Shown here: in pieces, positions 1 to 6,139 of the stretch
How the letters are laid out: each line of letters starts with the position of its first letter
How positions within the stretch are numbered: the first letter of the stretch is position 1
From: Desulfomonile tiedjei
Lineage (GTDB): Bacteria; Desulfobacterota; Desulfomonilia; Desulfomonilales; Desulfomonilaceae
Assembly (NCBI GenBank): GCA_020718965.1
Contig: DYRE01000082.1
Location: 1 to 8,716 of the forward strand
DNA: 8,716 nt
Direction: 5' to 3'
Program-made: the position numbers and the translations under genes
Notes under the pieces: generated by a model
Databases searched by the model: none
What the model was told of the DNA's origin: nothing
What the model saw: only the letters and a program-made list of their open reading frames with translations

Positions 1-1008
1 GTCCCCGATGATTGTAGCTGCCAGTACCCCTGCCAGTCTCAGTTCATCAACCACTGAGCGCGCCGATCGACCGGCAACCCCCAGCAGCAAACCGCCTGAA
101 GTTTGGGGATCAAACATAAGATCCTTGATCGTCTCAGATACCTGGCTATCCGTTTTCACCCATGGTCCATAGTGGTCGCGGTTGGCGTACATTCCGGCCG
201 GTACCAATCCCATCGACGCAGTTTCAATTGCTCCCTCGAGCAAAGGAACTGAATCGCTTCTTATCCGGATTCTGCATTTACTCGCCACCGCCATCTCGGT
301 CAAGTGACCGGCCAGACCAAAACCGGTGACATCAGTGCAGGCCCGGACGTTCCACTTCGAAGCTATCCGGGAAGCAACATCGTTAAGAGCGCAGATGGTT
401 TGCTCAAAATGTTTCATAACTTTTTCCGTTGCCATACCGGCCTTGATCAGGGTAGCTATTATCCCCGCTCCAACGGGTTTTGTCAGGACAATCTGATCTC
501 CAGGCTTGAGGGAGGAGTTCTTCATTATCTTGTCAGGGTGCACAAGACCAAGCACAGACATACCATACTTAGGTTCATCATCTTCGACGCTGTGTCCCCC
601 TATGAGGGAAACACCAGCTTGCCTCAACACATCCAGACCTCCTTCAAGCACTTGACGAAGCACATCAATTCCCAGTTTTCGAATTGGAAAACACACCACA
701 TTCATCGCAGTGACAGGACGCGCTCCCATCGCGTAGACATCACTCAATGAATTCGCCGCCGCAGCCCGACCGAAAATGCGCGGATCATCAACAATAGGAG
801 TAAAGAAATCAATGGTTTGAACTAGCGCTGTTTCTTCGTTTAATTTGTACACACCCGCGTCTTCCGATCCGTAGAGGCCGGTTAGTACATTCGGGTCCAT
901 AGGGATATCGAGCCCACAGAGCGCTTTACTTAGGTCACCCGGACCTATTTTGGCAGCTCAACCCGATGTTTTGGAAAGGCTCGTCAGTTTGATTTCTATG
1001 TCTTCCAT
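1..1008 (-). CDS. selD: Selenide, water dikinase (selenophosphate synthetase), selenocysteine-containing; 3' end outside the window
   Basis: SelD makes selenophosphate from selenide and ATP in the cytoplasm; this is the selenium donor for selenocysteine and selenouridine synthesis. The minus frame is unbroken from ATG at 1008 to the window edge (336 codons) except for one TGA at codon 17 (960-958), in the context TSG-U-AAKIGPGDL. E. coli SelD has catalytic Cys17 at this place, so the TGA is read as selenocysteine (U). Further family marks are FFTPIVDDPRIFGRAAAANS with the metal-binding aspartates, SDVYAMGA, GGHSVED, TDVTGFGLAGHL and, near the C-terminus, DPQTSGGLL. About 10-15 C-terminal residues should lie beyond the edge. 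An in-frame ATG at 1017 would add MRL. I prefer 1008 because it places U at residue 17, but neither start has a good ribosome site. An automatic call would probably start downstream of the TGA, for example at the ATG at 900, and lose the active site. Confidence 0.96.
931..960 (-). promoter_or_regulatory. Selenocysteine TGA codon with bacterial SECIS-like hairpin
   Basis: The TGA at 960-958 is followed after 10 nt by a perfect 6-bp stem, TAGGTC/GACCTA (947-942 and 936-931), with a five-base CGGGT loop. Bacterial SECIS elements are short hairpins just 3' of the UGA inside the coding region. Their apical loop carries G residues contacted by SelB. Spacing and loop composition fit that model. Stem and loop are seen directly; SelB binding is inferred. 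Confidence 0.75.
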
Positions 1009-1026
1009 TAATCTCATTCACTATTA

Positions 1027-1041
1027 CTATATCATATATAG
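1027..1041. repeat. AT-rich palindrome upstream of selD
   Basis: CTATAT and ATATAG arms of 6 bp flank a CAT centre, 10-19 bp upstream of the two possible selD starts. It could be an operator or simply overlap the -10 region of a selD promoter. The 102-bp gap 1018-1118 holds no ORF I believe and no clear -35/-10 pair. Confidence 0.25.
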
Positions 1042-1118
1042 GTCACTACGATCCAATATAGAGAAAATCGATACTTGAAATAAGCGCTACTATTGTTGAA
1101 GGATAAATTTATGATTCG

Positions 1119-1610
1119 TCAAGAGGATGGCTGCTTAGTCTGTAACGCGCGACTGAGCATTTTTACTATAGGCGCCAGCACTGCAAGGCTTAAAAACTCG
1201 CCACGTCTGAGGGAAGAGATAGCTGAGCGCATTTCCGCCACGTCTGACCTCACCGTATCGACATCATCTTTGATACGCTGAGTTTCCGCTGAAAGTTGCG
1301 CAACGGCCAGATCACGAATCTCTCCCGCCATTTTTGCTTCCGGACCCAATCCCAATCGACTTGCCACTAAAAACATCACTGCAGCCAGAAGTCCGTTAAT
1401 GACTGCGAGTACGAATCCTGCGGTGATTCTACCGAGTTGATCCGAGAGATAAAAATATGAGGCCACATTGGCCATGCCAACTGCAAGCAATGTGGCCACG
1501 ACGCCCATGGCAATGAACGTAGCCTGGCGGGCGGCCCTACGAATGTGAAGTCGAAACAAAACTAATTCCGCTCTTGTCAGCAGGCGCGCCTTCATTAAAA
1601 ACGATTCCAT
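1119..1610 (-). CDS. Two-TM membrane protein, holin-X/YqjE-like (putative)
   Basis: This is a 163-residue protein of unproven function. It opens with a basic amphipathic stretch (R19-R28) and then two hydrophobic segments, about 30-54 and 62-84, joined by a short loop. A polar, heptad-like helix follows (about 95-137), then a hydrophobic tail segment (about 139-153). The layout resembles the YqjE/'holin-X' group of small inner-membrane proteins. This is judged from layout, not from diagnostic residues. The start is firm: GGAGG lies 5 nt before ATG at 1610. That GGAGG directly follows the stop codon of the neighbour at 1621-1908, so the two are very probably translated from one mRNA, like the yqjD-yqjE pair of enterobacteria. 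The stop is a TGA at 1121-1119. Confidence 0.7.
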   Translation of the reverse strand: MESFLMKARLLTRAELVLFRLHIRRAARQATFIAMGVVATLLAVGMANVASYFYLSDQLGRITAGFVLAVINGLLAAVMFLVASRLGLGPEAKMAGEIRDLAVAQLSAETQRIKDDVDTVRSDVAEMRSAISSLRRGEFLSLAVLAPIVKMLSRALQTKQPSS

Positions 1611-1620
1611 GATTCCCTCC

Positions 1621-1908
1621 CTACTTTGATAATAGCCTTCCGAAAATAACCCCTAGCCCAAAAAGGGCTAACGCCGTCATAGCCGGAACCTTCTTAAGGT
1701 CATCCAGCGATCCGAACAATCCCTCAAGTTGCGACTGAAGCCCTGTAAAATCAGTAAACTCTTCTTCTGTAATTGCTTCTTTCTCCACTACCTGTTTAGC
1801 GGACTCATCCGAAGGGGCTGAGTCCCCCTTATCTCGAAGTTCAGATTGAAGTTCGGCCACTTGACTTCGCAGCGCTTCTATTTCACGAATCAGATCTGCT
1901 TTTGGCAT
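1621..1908 (-). CDS. Small tail-anchored coiled-coil membrane protein (YqjD/ElaB-like layout)
   Basis: This 95-residue protein begins MPKADLIREIEALRSQVAEL. Residues 3-26 form a predicted coiled coil. An acidic, Ser/Glu-rich linker follows (27-55), then a second amphipathic helix (55-73) and one C-terminal hydrophobic helix (about 75-91), closed by RLLSK. That is the plan of a tail-anchored inner-membrane protein facing the cytoplasm, as in YqjD/ElaB, which bind ribosomes in E. coli; shared function here is only a guess. The start at 1908 is chosen because AGGAG lies 8 nt upstream. An ATG at 1944 in the same frame would add 12 residues but has no such site and overlaps the possible upstream ORF. 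The gene is followed at once by the ribosome site of the two-TM protein gene. Confidence 0.75.
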   Translation of the reverse strand: MPKADLIREIEALRSQVAELQSELRDKGDSAPSDESAKQVVEKEAITEEEFTDFTGLQSQLEGLFGSLDDLKKVPAMTALALFGLGVIFGRLLSK

Positions 1909-1927
1909 TACCTTAACTCCTGCGACC

Positions 1928-2056
1928 TCATTGATACTCAACATCTAGACCGTTAATACTAAGCGTGTCTTTCCACTCATGCGATAGAGATTCCTCCAAC
2001 GCCAGTTCCTGTCGACTATCGCCGATTTTCTTTTGTTCAACAAACTTTCTAAACAC
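1928..2056 (-). CDS. Possible 42-aa small protein, or the tail of a decayed gene
   Basis: A frame opens at GTG 2056 and ends with TGA 1930-1928, six bases before the AGGAG of the tail-anchored protein gene, an operon-like spacing. The product is acidic and reads as plausible protein: it starts MFRKFVEQKKIGDSRQELAL and ends INGLDVEYQ. The GTG has only a distant AAGGG as a ribosome site. Two stops (TAATAA) lie 8 codons upstream in the same frame. Beyond them the minus strand again reads protein-like in short pieces (SPERKSDRLALL in this frame; a 27-codon ORF at 2198-2115 in another), so this may be the 3' end of a broken gene. No family is recognised. Confidence 0.35.
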   Translation of the reverse strand: MFRKFVEQKKIGDSRQELALEESLSHEWKDTLSINGLDVEYQ

Positions 2057-2107
2057 CAGTATGGCTAAAGCCCTTTATTACAGCAACGCAAGACGATCAG
2101 ATTTGCG

Positions 2108-2149
2108 TTCGGGACTACCGAACTTTCGGATTGTGAGCTATCCGAAAGT
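2108..2149. repeat. Two adjacent inverted repeats sharing TTCGG/CCGAA
   Basis: The first is TTCGG (2108-2112), GACTA, CCGAA (2118-2122). The second is a perfect 10-bp repeat, ACTTTCGGAT (2122-2131), an 8-base spacer, ATCCGAAAGT (2140-2149). TTCGG and CCGAA alternate, so the inner arms could also pair with each other, allowing two exclusive RNA folds. No T-run follows on either strand, so a plain terminator is unlikely. It may be an operator or leader structure; function is unknown. Confidence 0.5.
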
Positions 2150-2253
2150 CAAATTGTATAAATTCAGATCCATCAACCTTGCTGGTTGTTTGATTCATAA
2201 ATTGGCGCTGTTTGCCGCCACGAAGCGCTATTTTTCTACTGTTATTTTTTTAC

Positions 2254-2282
2254 TTGACTTTACTGTTGAGTCTTCTTATAAT
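2254..2282 (+). promoter_or_regulatory. Near-consensus sigma-70 promoter
   Basis: TTGACT (2254-2259) and a perfect TATAAT (2277-2282) are separated by exactly 17 bp. Transcription would start near 2289, giving a leader of about 64 nt before the small gene at 2353. A GACT/AGTC imperfect dyad (2256-2273) sits in the -35/spacer area and could be a repressor site. Confidence 0.7.
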
Positions 2283-2352
2283 GTTATATGGGGTAACAGA
2301 ATTAATATATCATAACTTGTCTTTTTTCTAAAGCTGGAAAGAGAAACGGGCC

Positions 2353-2583
2353 ATGGATATCGATGGTAACAAAATCGATCGTCTTATTGAGGCCGGTTGG
2401 TATGTGCTGGACTCCGAGTTCGACAACCGCTCATTAGCCCACTGGAAAAAATCCGCTAGCGAATTTCTCATCAGTTTTCTTGGTCCACAACATTTGGTCA
2501 CAGAAAGCTTTATATATTGCTGGAAGTCCAAGTGTGATCCCGAGATATTTCCAGAACCAAACAGCGGCAAAAAAATTCAGTAG
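2353..2583 (+). CDS. Small conserved-looking hypothetical protein, 76 aa
   Basis: Function is not known. The gene is preferred over the opposite-strand frame because a strong plus-strand promoter lies 70 bp upstream and a purine-rich GGAAAGAG ends 9 nt before the ATG. The N-terminal 55 residues read as a compact helical domain: IDRLIEAGWYVLDSEFD, then HWKKSASEFL, then LGPQH and TESF. I recall a similar W-K/R-x-A-x-x-x-L...LGPxH-x-x-T/Y-x-x-F pattern in short uncharacterised proteins of deltaproteobacteria, but cannot check it. The last 20 residues are polar and unlike that pattern, so a late frameshift is possible. It converges with the sugar kinase gene, whose stop is 28 bp away; no terminator separates them. 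Confidence 0.55.
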   Translation: MDIDGNKIDRLIEAGWYVLDSEFDNRSLAHWKKSASEFLISFLGPQHLVTESFIYCWKSKCDPEIFPEPNSGKKIQ

Positions 2584-2611
2584 ATTTCAAAATAACCGGA
2601 CAAGGCTTTTC

Positions 2612-3595
2612 TCAGTCTGATATGTAAATGACCTTGCTACCTTGAGGCTCAAACTGAAACGTCAACTCTGTCAAATCAGGCAACGCGCTTCTGACCTTAC
2701 ACCGGTTTTGCGGTTCCACATAAAAGAGAAGAAAACCGCCGCCCCCAGCTCCAAGCAACTTACCGCCTATTGCTCCTGCGCCTCTAGCCCTATTGTAGTA
2801 TTCGTCTATGGAGTTATTTGAAATTTCCTGAACCAGGCTCTTTTTTAACAACCATCCCTGATGCAGTATCTCTCCAAATGAACTGAGCGATTTTGATGAC
2901 CGAAGAACTTGAATCAAATCCGAGCACAATCCTTTCATTCCGTTGAGCGCTTCCATTTTGTTCCCGGTTTGGGCCTTTTGAACTTCCAATATGTCTCCAG
3001 CTCGCCTGGTCATGCCTGTGTAAAAAATTAGCAAGTTATCCTGAAGGGTCTTTTTGGTTTCCGGAGAGCAGACTACCGGGTCAATAAATACGCTTTCATC
3101 GGGATTGAAGACAATATGGCAAATCCCGCCATACGCGGCTATGAATTGATCCTGCTTGCCAATTGGATCTTTAAGTATTTCTATTTCGATATCGCAAGCC
3201 TGTTCAGCGAGTTTTTTAGCCGAAACCGATTCACCCTTGAACGTGTATAGCGCATGCAAGAGGCTTACAGCGTACGCGCTGGAAGACCCAAGGCCGGTGC
3301 CTGAAGGGATGTCCGCCATGGAGGCGATCTCTACCCGTTCCGTCACACCGGTAAGTTTCAGCGCCTCCCTTATTATAGGGTGACGAACTTCATCGACGGA
3401 ATTAACCAGTTCAGTCTGAGAATATTTCAGTGAAAGGCTGTGCTCAAAATATCGAGTCAGTCGGTTAACTGTTATGTAAATATATTTGTTTATAGTAGAA
3501 CTGACGACGGCGCCGCCTTCGTATTGATAATAAGACCTAAGGTCGGTCCCCCCCCCGCAAAAACTGATTCGTAGAGGAGTGCGTGTGATTATCAT
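2612..3595 (-). CDS. hddA: GHMP-family sugar kinase, D-glycero-D-manno-heptose 7-phosphate kinase type
   Basis: A 327-residue, full-length GHMP kinase. Motif 1 is PLRISFCGGGTDL (7-19). The ATP-binding motif 2 is PSGTGLGSSSA (97-107). DPIGKQDQF (143-151) carries the likely catalytic aspartate. Motif 3 is GGKLLGAGGGGF (277-288). The CGGGTDL start, DPIGKQDQ and the short C-terminal GSKVIY are typical of HddA/WcbL kinases, which phosphorylate heptose 7-phosphate at C1 on the way to GDP-D-glycero-D-manno-heptose for surface polysaccharide or S-layer glycans. Related GHMP sugar kinases look similar, so the substrate is less certain than the family. ATG 3595 has AGCAGG 5 nt upstream. No hddC or gmhA lies in the window, so it stands apart from its usual partners. 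Odd: the three glycines of motif 1 are all GGG, giving a run of nine G at 3556-3548. Confidence 0.85.
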   Translation of the reverse strand: MIITRTPLRISFCGGGTDLRSYYQYEGGAVVSSTINKYIYITVNRLTRYFEHSLSLKYSQTELVNSVDEVRHPIIREALKLTGVTERVEIASMADIPSGTGLGSSSAYAVSLLHALYTFKGESVSAKKLAEQACDIEIEILKDPIGKQDQFIAAYGGICHIVFNPDESVFIDPVVCSPETKKTLQDNLLIFYTGMTRRAGDILEVQKAQTGNKMEALNGMKGLCSDLIQVLRSSKSLSSFGEILHQGWLLKKSLVQEISNNSIDEYYNRARGAGAIGGKLLGAGGGGFLLFYVEPQNRCKVRSALPDLTELTFQFEPQGSKVIYISD

Positions 3596-3703
3596 AGGAA
3601 CCTGCTTTAACGGTAATTGAGATTACAATTGACGCCCCTGGAACATCATCTAACCGGAATGGCTGTATGGGGCGCCTAACAGATTGTATCAACATGGCAG
3701 GGC

Positions 3704-3733
3704 TTGTCTGATTTTCACCTTGAGGTTTATATA
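3704..3733 (+). promoter_or_regulatory. Weak candidate promoter
   Basis: TTGTCT (3704-3709) and TATATA (3728-3733) are 18 bp apart, each matching consensus at four of six positions. A transcript would begin near 3740 and could end at the hairpin/T-run at 3861-3884. The same bases overlap the ribosome site and ATG of the 53-codon plus-strand ORF, so both cannot be functional together. Confidence 0.2.
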
Positions 3734-3860
3734 TGCCCCGTCCCGAAGATCCGCATTCCGGTAAAGTTTTCTCCGAGACGGGGTATACTTCACCCTCCAT
3801 TCACAACCAGAAACAAAAAAAATTAAAACCGGAAGCGGCGGTAAAGGAAAATATTGGTAC

Positions 3861-3884
3861 CTTGACTGTTGAGTCAAGACTTTT
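3861..3884 (+). terminator. Candidate rho-independent terminator, plus strand
   Basis: A perfect 7-bp stem CTTGACT/AGTCAAG with a GTTG loop (3861-3878) is followed by ACTTTT and ATTT. The T-run is on the plus strand, yet the flanking genes hddA and icd are both on the minus strand. It therefore points to a short plus-strand transcript or is a chance or operator dyad. The stem is AT-rich and only moderately stable. Confidence 0.4.
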
Positions 3885-4018
3885 ATTTCATTAGCCAGCT
3901 AAATCACTTCAACATACGCATCATGAACTAAACTCAAGCTTATGAAAGAAAAGCAAATTAATCTGCCTAAAAAAACTGCTTAGCTCCTGAAGTCTTCTGT
4001 CAGCGCAGATCGTCATGA

Positions 4019-5272
4019 TCACCCTTTTTTTATCCACCCGACAATGGCTTTTGCGAATCCTGAGCAGGAGACCTCTGTAGATCCCGGCAATTGTCTCGCC
4101 AGATCGTATGTCACTACTCCGGACTGAATGGTACTGGATAATCCTTGTTCGATCAGGTCCGCCGCTTCATTCCAGCCCATTAAACGCAACATCATTGCCC
4201 CTGATAGAAGCATAGATCCAGGATTGACCTTGTCCAGACCGGCGTATTTTGGAGCGCTGCCGTGTGTGGCTTCAAAGACCGCGCATCGGTCCCCTATGTT
4301 TGCCCCTGGAGCCATTCCCAACCCCCCTACCTGGGCCGCCAGGGCGTCCGACATGTAGTCACCGTTTAGATTCGGCATTGCGAGCACGCTGTATTCTTTC
4401 GGGCGAAGGAGAGCCTGTTGGAACATAGCGTCAGCAATCCTGTCATTTACGAGGATTTTCCCTTGTGGAATATGTACCTGATGATTTCTCTCAAGCTCAT
4501 TCTCAAACAATGTCACATCCCCGAATTCCTCCCGCGCTACCTCATATCCCCAGTCACGGAATGCGCCCTCCGTGTACTTCATAATATTGCCTTTGTGAAC
4601 AAGAGTGACCCTGTTCCTGCCGTTATCAAGCGCAAATTTTATGGCCATCCTCACAAGTCTCTTGGTAGCCAGTGGACTCATGGGCTTGACTCCGATCCCT
4701 GCGTCAATCGGTAATCTGACATCCATTTCCGTCTCAAGAAAGTTGATCATCTTGCGCGCCTGATCCGAACCTGACTTCCACTCAATTCCAGCATAGACGT
4801 CTTCAGTGTTTTCCCTGAAAACTACCATGTCGACATCCTGTGGCCTTATCATTGGACTCGGTGTTCCAGTGACGTGTCTCACAGGCCTCAAACATGCGTA
4901 CAAATCCAGTTTCCGCCTCAAAGTTACGTTCAGGCTACGAAAACCACCCCCCACCGGGGTTGTTAAGGGCCCCTTTATGGCAATTCCGCACTGACGAATT
5001 AAATCGAAAGATTCTTCAGGAAAATAAGAGCCAAATAGTCTGAAACTTTCTTCTCCAGCATAAATTTTCGACCAGTATATCTTTCGATCTCCGGAGTAAG
5101 CCTTTTCAACCACAGCGTCAAACACCGGCATCGAGGCCGACCAAAGATCAGGGCCAACTCCATCGCCCTCTATGAAACCAATTATGGGGTTTGAGGGAAC
5201 CGAAAAGTTCAGGCTGATAATATCATTTCCAATCCATTGACCCTCGTGGGGTTTTTCAAATATAGGTTTCAT
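4019..5272 (-). CDS. icd: Isocitrate dehydrogenase, NADP-dependent
   Basis: Oxidatively decarboxylates isocitrate to 2-oxoglutarate in the cytoplasm, making NADPH; it can run in reverse in reductive TCA metabolism. From ATG 5272 the protein has 417 residues, close to the 416 of E. coli Icd, with matching numbering: the substrate-binding and phosphorylatable serine is Ser113, in TTPVGGGFRSLNV. Other marks are FIEGDGVGPD (33-42), LVHKGNIMKYTEGAFRDWGYE (about 224-244, with the catalytic lysine) and the metal-binding region NLNGDYMSD (301-309). NADP choice is shown by HGSAPKYAG with Lys342-Tyr343, Val349, Tyr389 and Arg393, equivalent to E. coli 344, 345, 351, 391 and 395. The frame stays open to 5311, but those 13 extra codons lie inside the upstream gene and have no family counterpart. 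A GGAG lies about 12 nt before the chosen ATG, which overlaps the prmA-like gene by 17 nt. Confidence 0.95.
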   Translation of the reverse strand: MKPIFEKPHEGQWIGNDIISLNFSVPSNPIIGFIEGDGVGPDLWSASMPVFDAVVEKAYSGDRKIYWSKIYAGEESFRLFGSYFPEESFDLIRQCGIAIKGPLTTPVGGGFRSLNVTLRRKLDLYACLRPVRHVTGTPSPMIRPQDVDMVVFRENTEDVYAGIEWKSGSDQARKMINFLETEMDVRLPIDAGIGVKPMSPLATKRLVRMAIKFALDNGRNRVTLVHKGNIMKYTEGAFRDWGYEVAREEFGDVTLFENELERNHQVHIPQGKILVNDRIADAMFQQALLRPKEYSVLAMPNLNGDYMSDALAAQVGGLGMAPGANIGDRCAVFEATHGSAPKYAGLDKVNPGSMLLSGAMMLRLMGWNEAADLIEQGLSSTIQSGVVTYDLARQLPGSTEVSCSGFAKAIVGWIKKG

Positions 5273-6095
5273 CAAATAACTCGCTCCATACATTTTTTTT
5301 CGCCGCAACAAAGGTAACCCACGGCGAATTGGCCCGTTCCCGGGTTATGACAAATCCCTGCTCAATAAAAAGGGTCTTTAAAATCAAAGACTGCTCCTGG
5401 TTGATCCCTGACACTATCCAAATTTTGTTTTTCGCCGTGTCTTTGAGGACCACAAGATCTCTGAGCACGGAGAAAGGAAGATTCGCGAGGACCAAATCAT
5501 ATTGCCCCTCCATGAAAATACGGGCTTCCCCCTCATAGGTTTTTATGATCTGATCCATCCCATTGAGTGAGACATTTTTTCGAGTGGACTGAACGGCCAG
5601 CAGGTTTCTGTCCACGGCGACAACTTTCTCTAATCCCAACTTTCCGGCTATCAAAGAAAGAATTCCCGAACCTGAACCTAAATCTATCGCCGAGTTCACA
5701 CGACCCTTATTTATGATTTCGACCATGAATTCCACACATGTACGTGTAGTAGGATGATTGCCATCCCCAAAAACAACCGAGGGGTCAAGCATAATTGCGC
5801 TGGGATCATAAACATGGTCATGTACTGGCGCCAACCTGATCCCACAGATATCCAACCCCCCTTGGGGCAATCCTTCCTGCCAGTCACAATATTTCATGTC
5901 ATGTCGGGAACTCACAGTTAGGTCAAGTGACGAACAAAGCCTGGTCATATAGCTATCTTCGGGCTCAAGAAAAAATACATAGGAAAAGTTCTCCTCATTC
6001 CAAACTCCGATCAGGGACTTCGGAGGCTCAGGGAGGGGATTTGGCAATTCATTCGCTATTTCATAAATGAAAAGCATGGCTTCAGGATCAATCAT
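5256..6095 (-). CDS. prmA: Class I SAM-dependent methyltransferase, ribosomal protein L11 methyltransferase (PrmA)-like
   Basis: A 279-residue protein close to PrmA length. PrmA trimethylates ribosomal protein L11 in the cytoplasm. The C-terminal domain has the PrmA signature FGDGNHPTTRTC (109-120; usual form FGTGxHxTT), SAM motif I AIDLGSGSGILSL (136-148), an acidic residue at the end of strand 2 (Asp162), and motif IV DLVLANLPF (200-208). Most PrmA proteins have NI after the Asn, whereas NLPF is nearer the NPPY type of N-methyltransferases. The N-terminal 90 residues, with DWQEGL before the SAM domain, fit the substrate-recognition domain but are divergent. The family is firm; the L11 substrate is likely, not certain. 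ATG 6095 has AGAG just upstream; ATG 6077 (residue 7) is an alternative. It ends inside icd and lies 44 bp after the methyltransferase fusion gene. Confidence 0.75.
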   Translation of the reverse strand: MIDPEAMLFIYEIANELPNPLPEPPKSLIGVWNEENFSYVFFLEPEDSYMTRLCSSLDLTVSSRHDMKYCDWQEGLPQGGLDICGIRLAPVHDHVYDPSAIMLDPSVVFGDGNHPTTRTCVEFMVEIINKGRVNSAIDLGSGSGILSLIAGKLGLEKVVAVDRNLLAVQSTRKNVSLNGMDQIIKTYEGEARIFMEGQYDLVLANLPFSVLRDLVVLKDTAKNKIWIVSGINQEQSLILKTLFIEQGFVITRERANSPWVTFVAAKKNVWSELFDETYI

Positions 6096-6139
6096 TTCTC
6101 TTTGCTCACCAAACTCTCTTCAATATAATTCTTAGTAAC

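Larger units (their letters stand above)
1909..2352. other. AT-rich region between the membrane-protein group and the plus-strand small gene
   Basis: About 440 bp without a confidently assigned gene. It holds the possible 42-aa ORF, a 27-codon minus-strand ORF (2198-2115) that reads as protein but has no ribosome site, two adjacent inverted repeats (2108-2149), and a strong plus-strand promoter (2254-2282). The plus-strand reading frame across 1965-2315 is antisense to these and looks like chance. A promoter for the minus-strand group should lie here, but none stands out. Confidence 0.5.
3596..4018. other. Intergenic region between hddA and icd; small ORFs doubtful
   Basis: About 420 bp. On the plus strand ATG 3733 opens a 53-codon frame to TAG 3894, with GAGG 7 nt upstream; its product is polar and matches nothing I know. 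On the minus strand a TTG-started frame (3877-3689) contains VLIFFVSGC, which resembles a lipobox, but it has no ribosome site. A run of seven A at 3969-3975 (T on the minus strand) about 45 bp after icd may help end its transcript, though only a weak stem precedes it. Confidence 0.4.

Noticed and set aside
304..750. 148-codon plus-strand frame
   Set aside because: It lies wholly antisense to selD, whose minus-strand translation matches the family throughout; the plus-strand product has no recognisable domain.
1119..1121. TGA at the end of the two-TM protein as another selenocysteine codon
   Set aside because: No SECIS-like hairpin or conserved Cys context follows, and the continuation has no family support; it is a normal stop.
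1965..2315. 116-codon plus-strand frame
   Set aside because: It runs across the inverted repeats and the strong promoter, has no ribosome site, and its product is Ser/Phe-rich without domain features.
2328..2570. 80-codon minus-strand frame opposite the 76-aa small gene
   Set aside because: No ribosome site or promoter; the plus strand has both and a more protein-like composition.
3537..3800. 87-codon minus-strand frame overlapping the start of hddA
   Set aside because: It enters hddA in another frame and has no family features; the hddA start has a good ribosome site and the full family N-terminus.
3689..3877. 62-codon minus-strand frame with a lipobox-like VSGC
   Set aside because: TTG start without a ribosome site; the hydrophobic stretch comes from a poly-T run and the hydrophobic core is too short. 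Kept only as a remark in the intergenic entry.
5273..5311. Longer N-terminus for isocitrate dehydrogenase from 5311
   Set aside because: The 13 extra codons lie inside the PrmA-like gene and lack a family counterpart; ATG 5272 puts Ser113 at its standard number.
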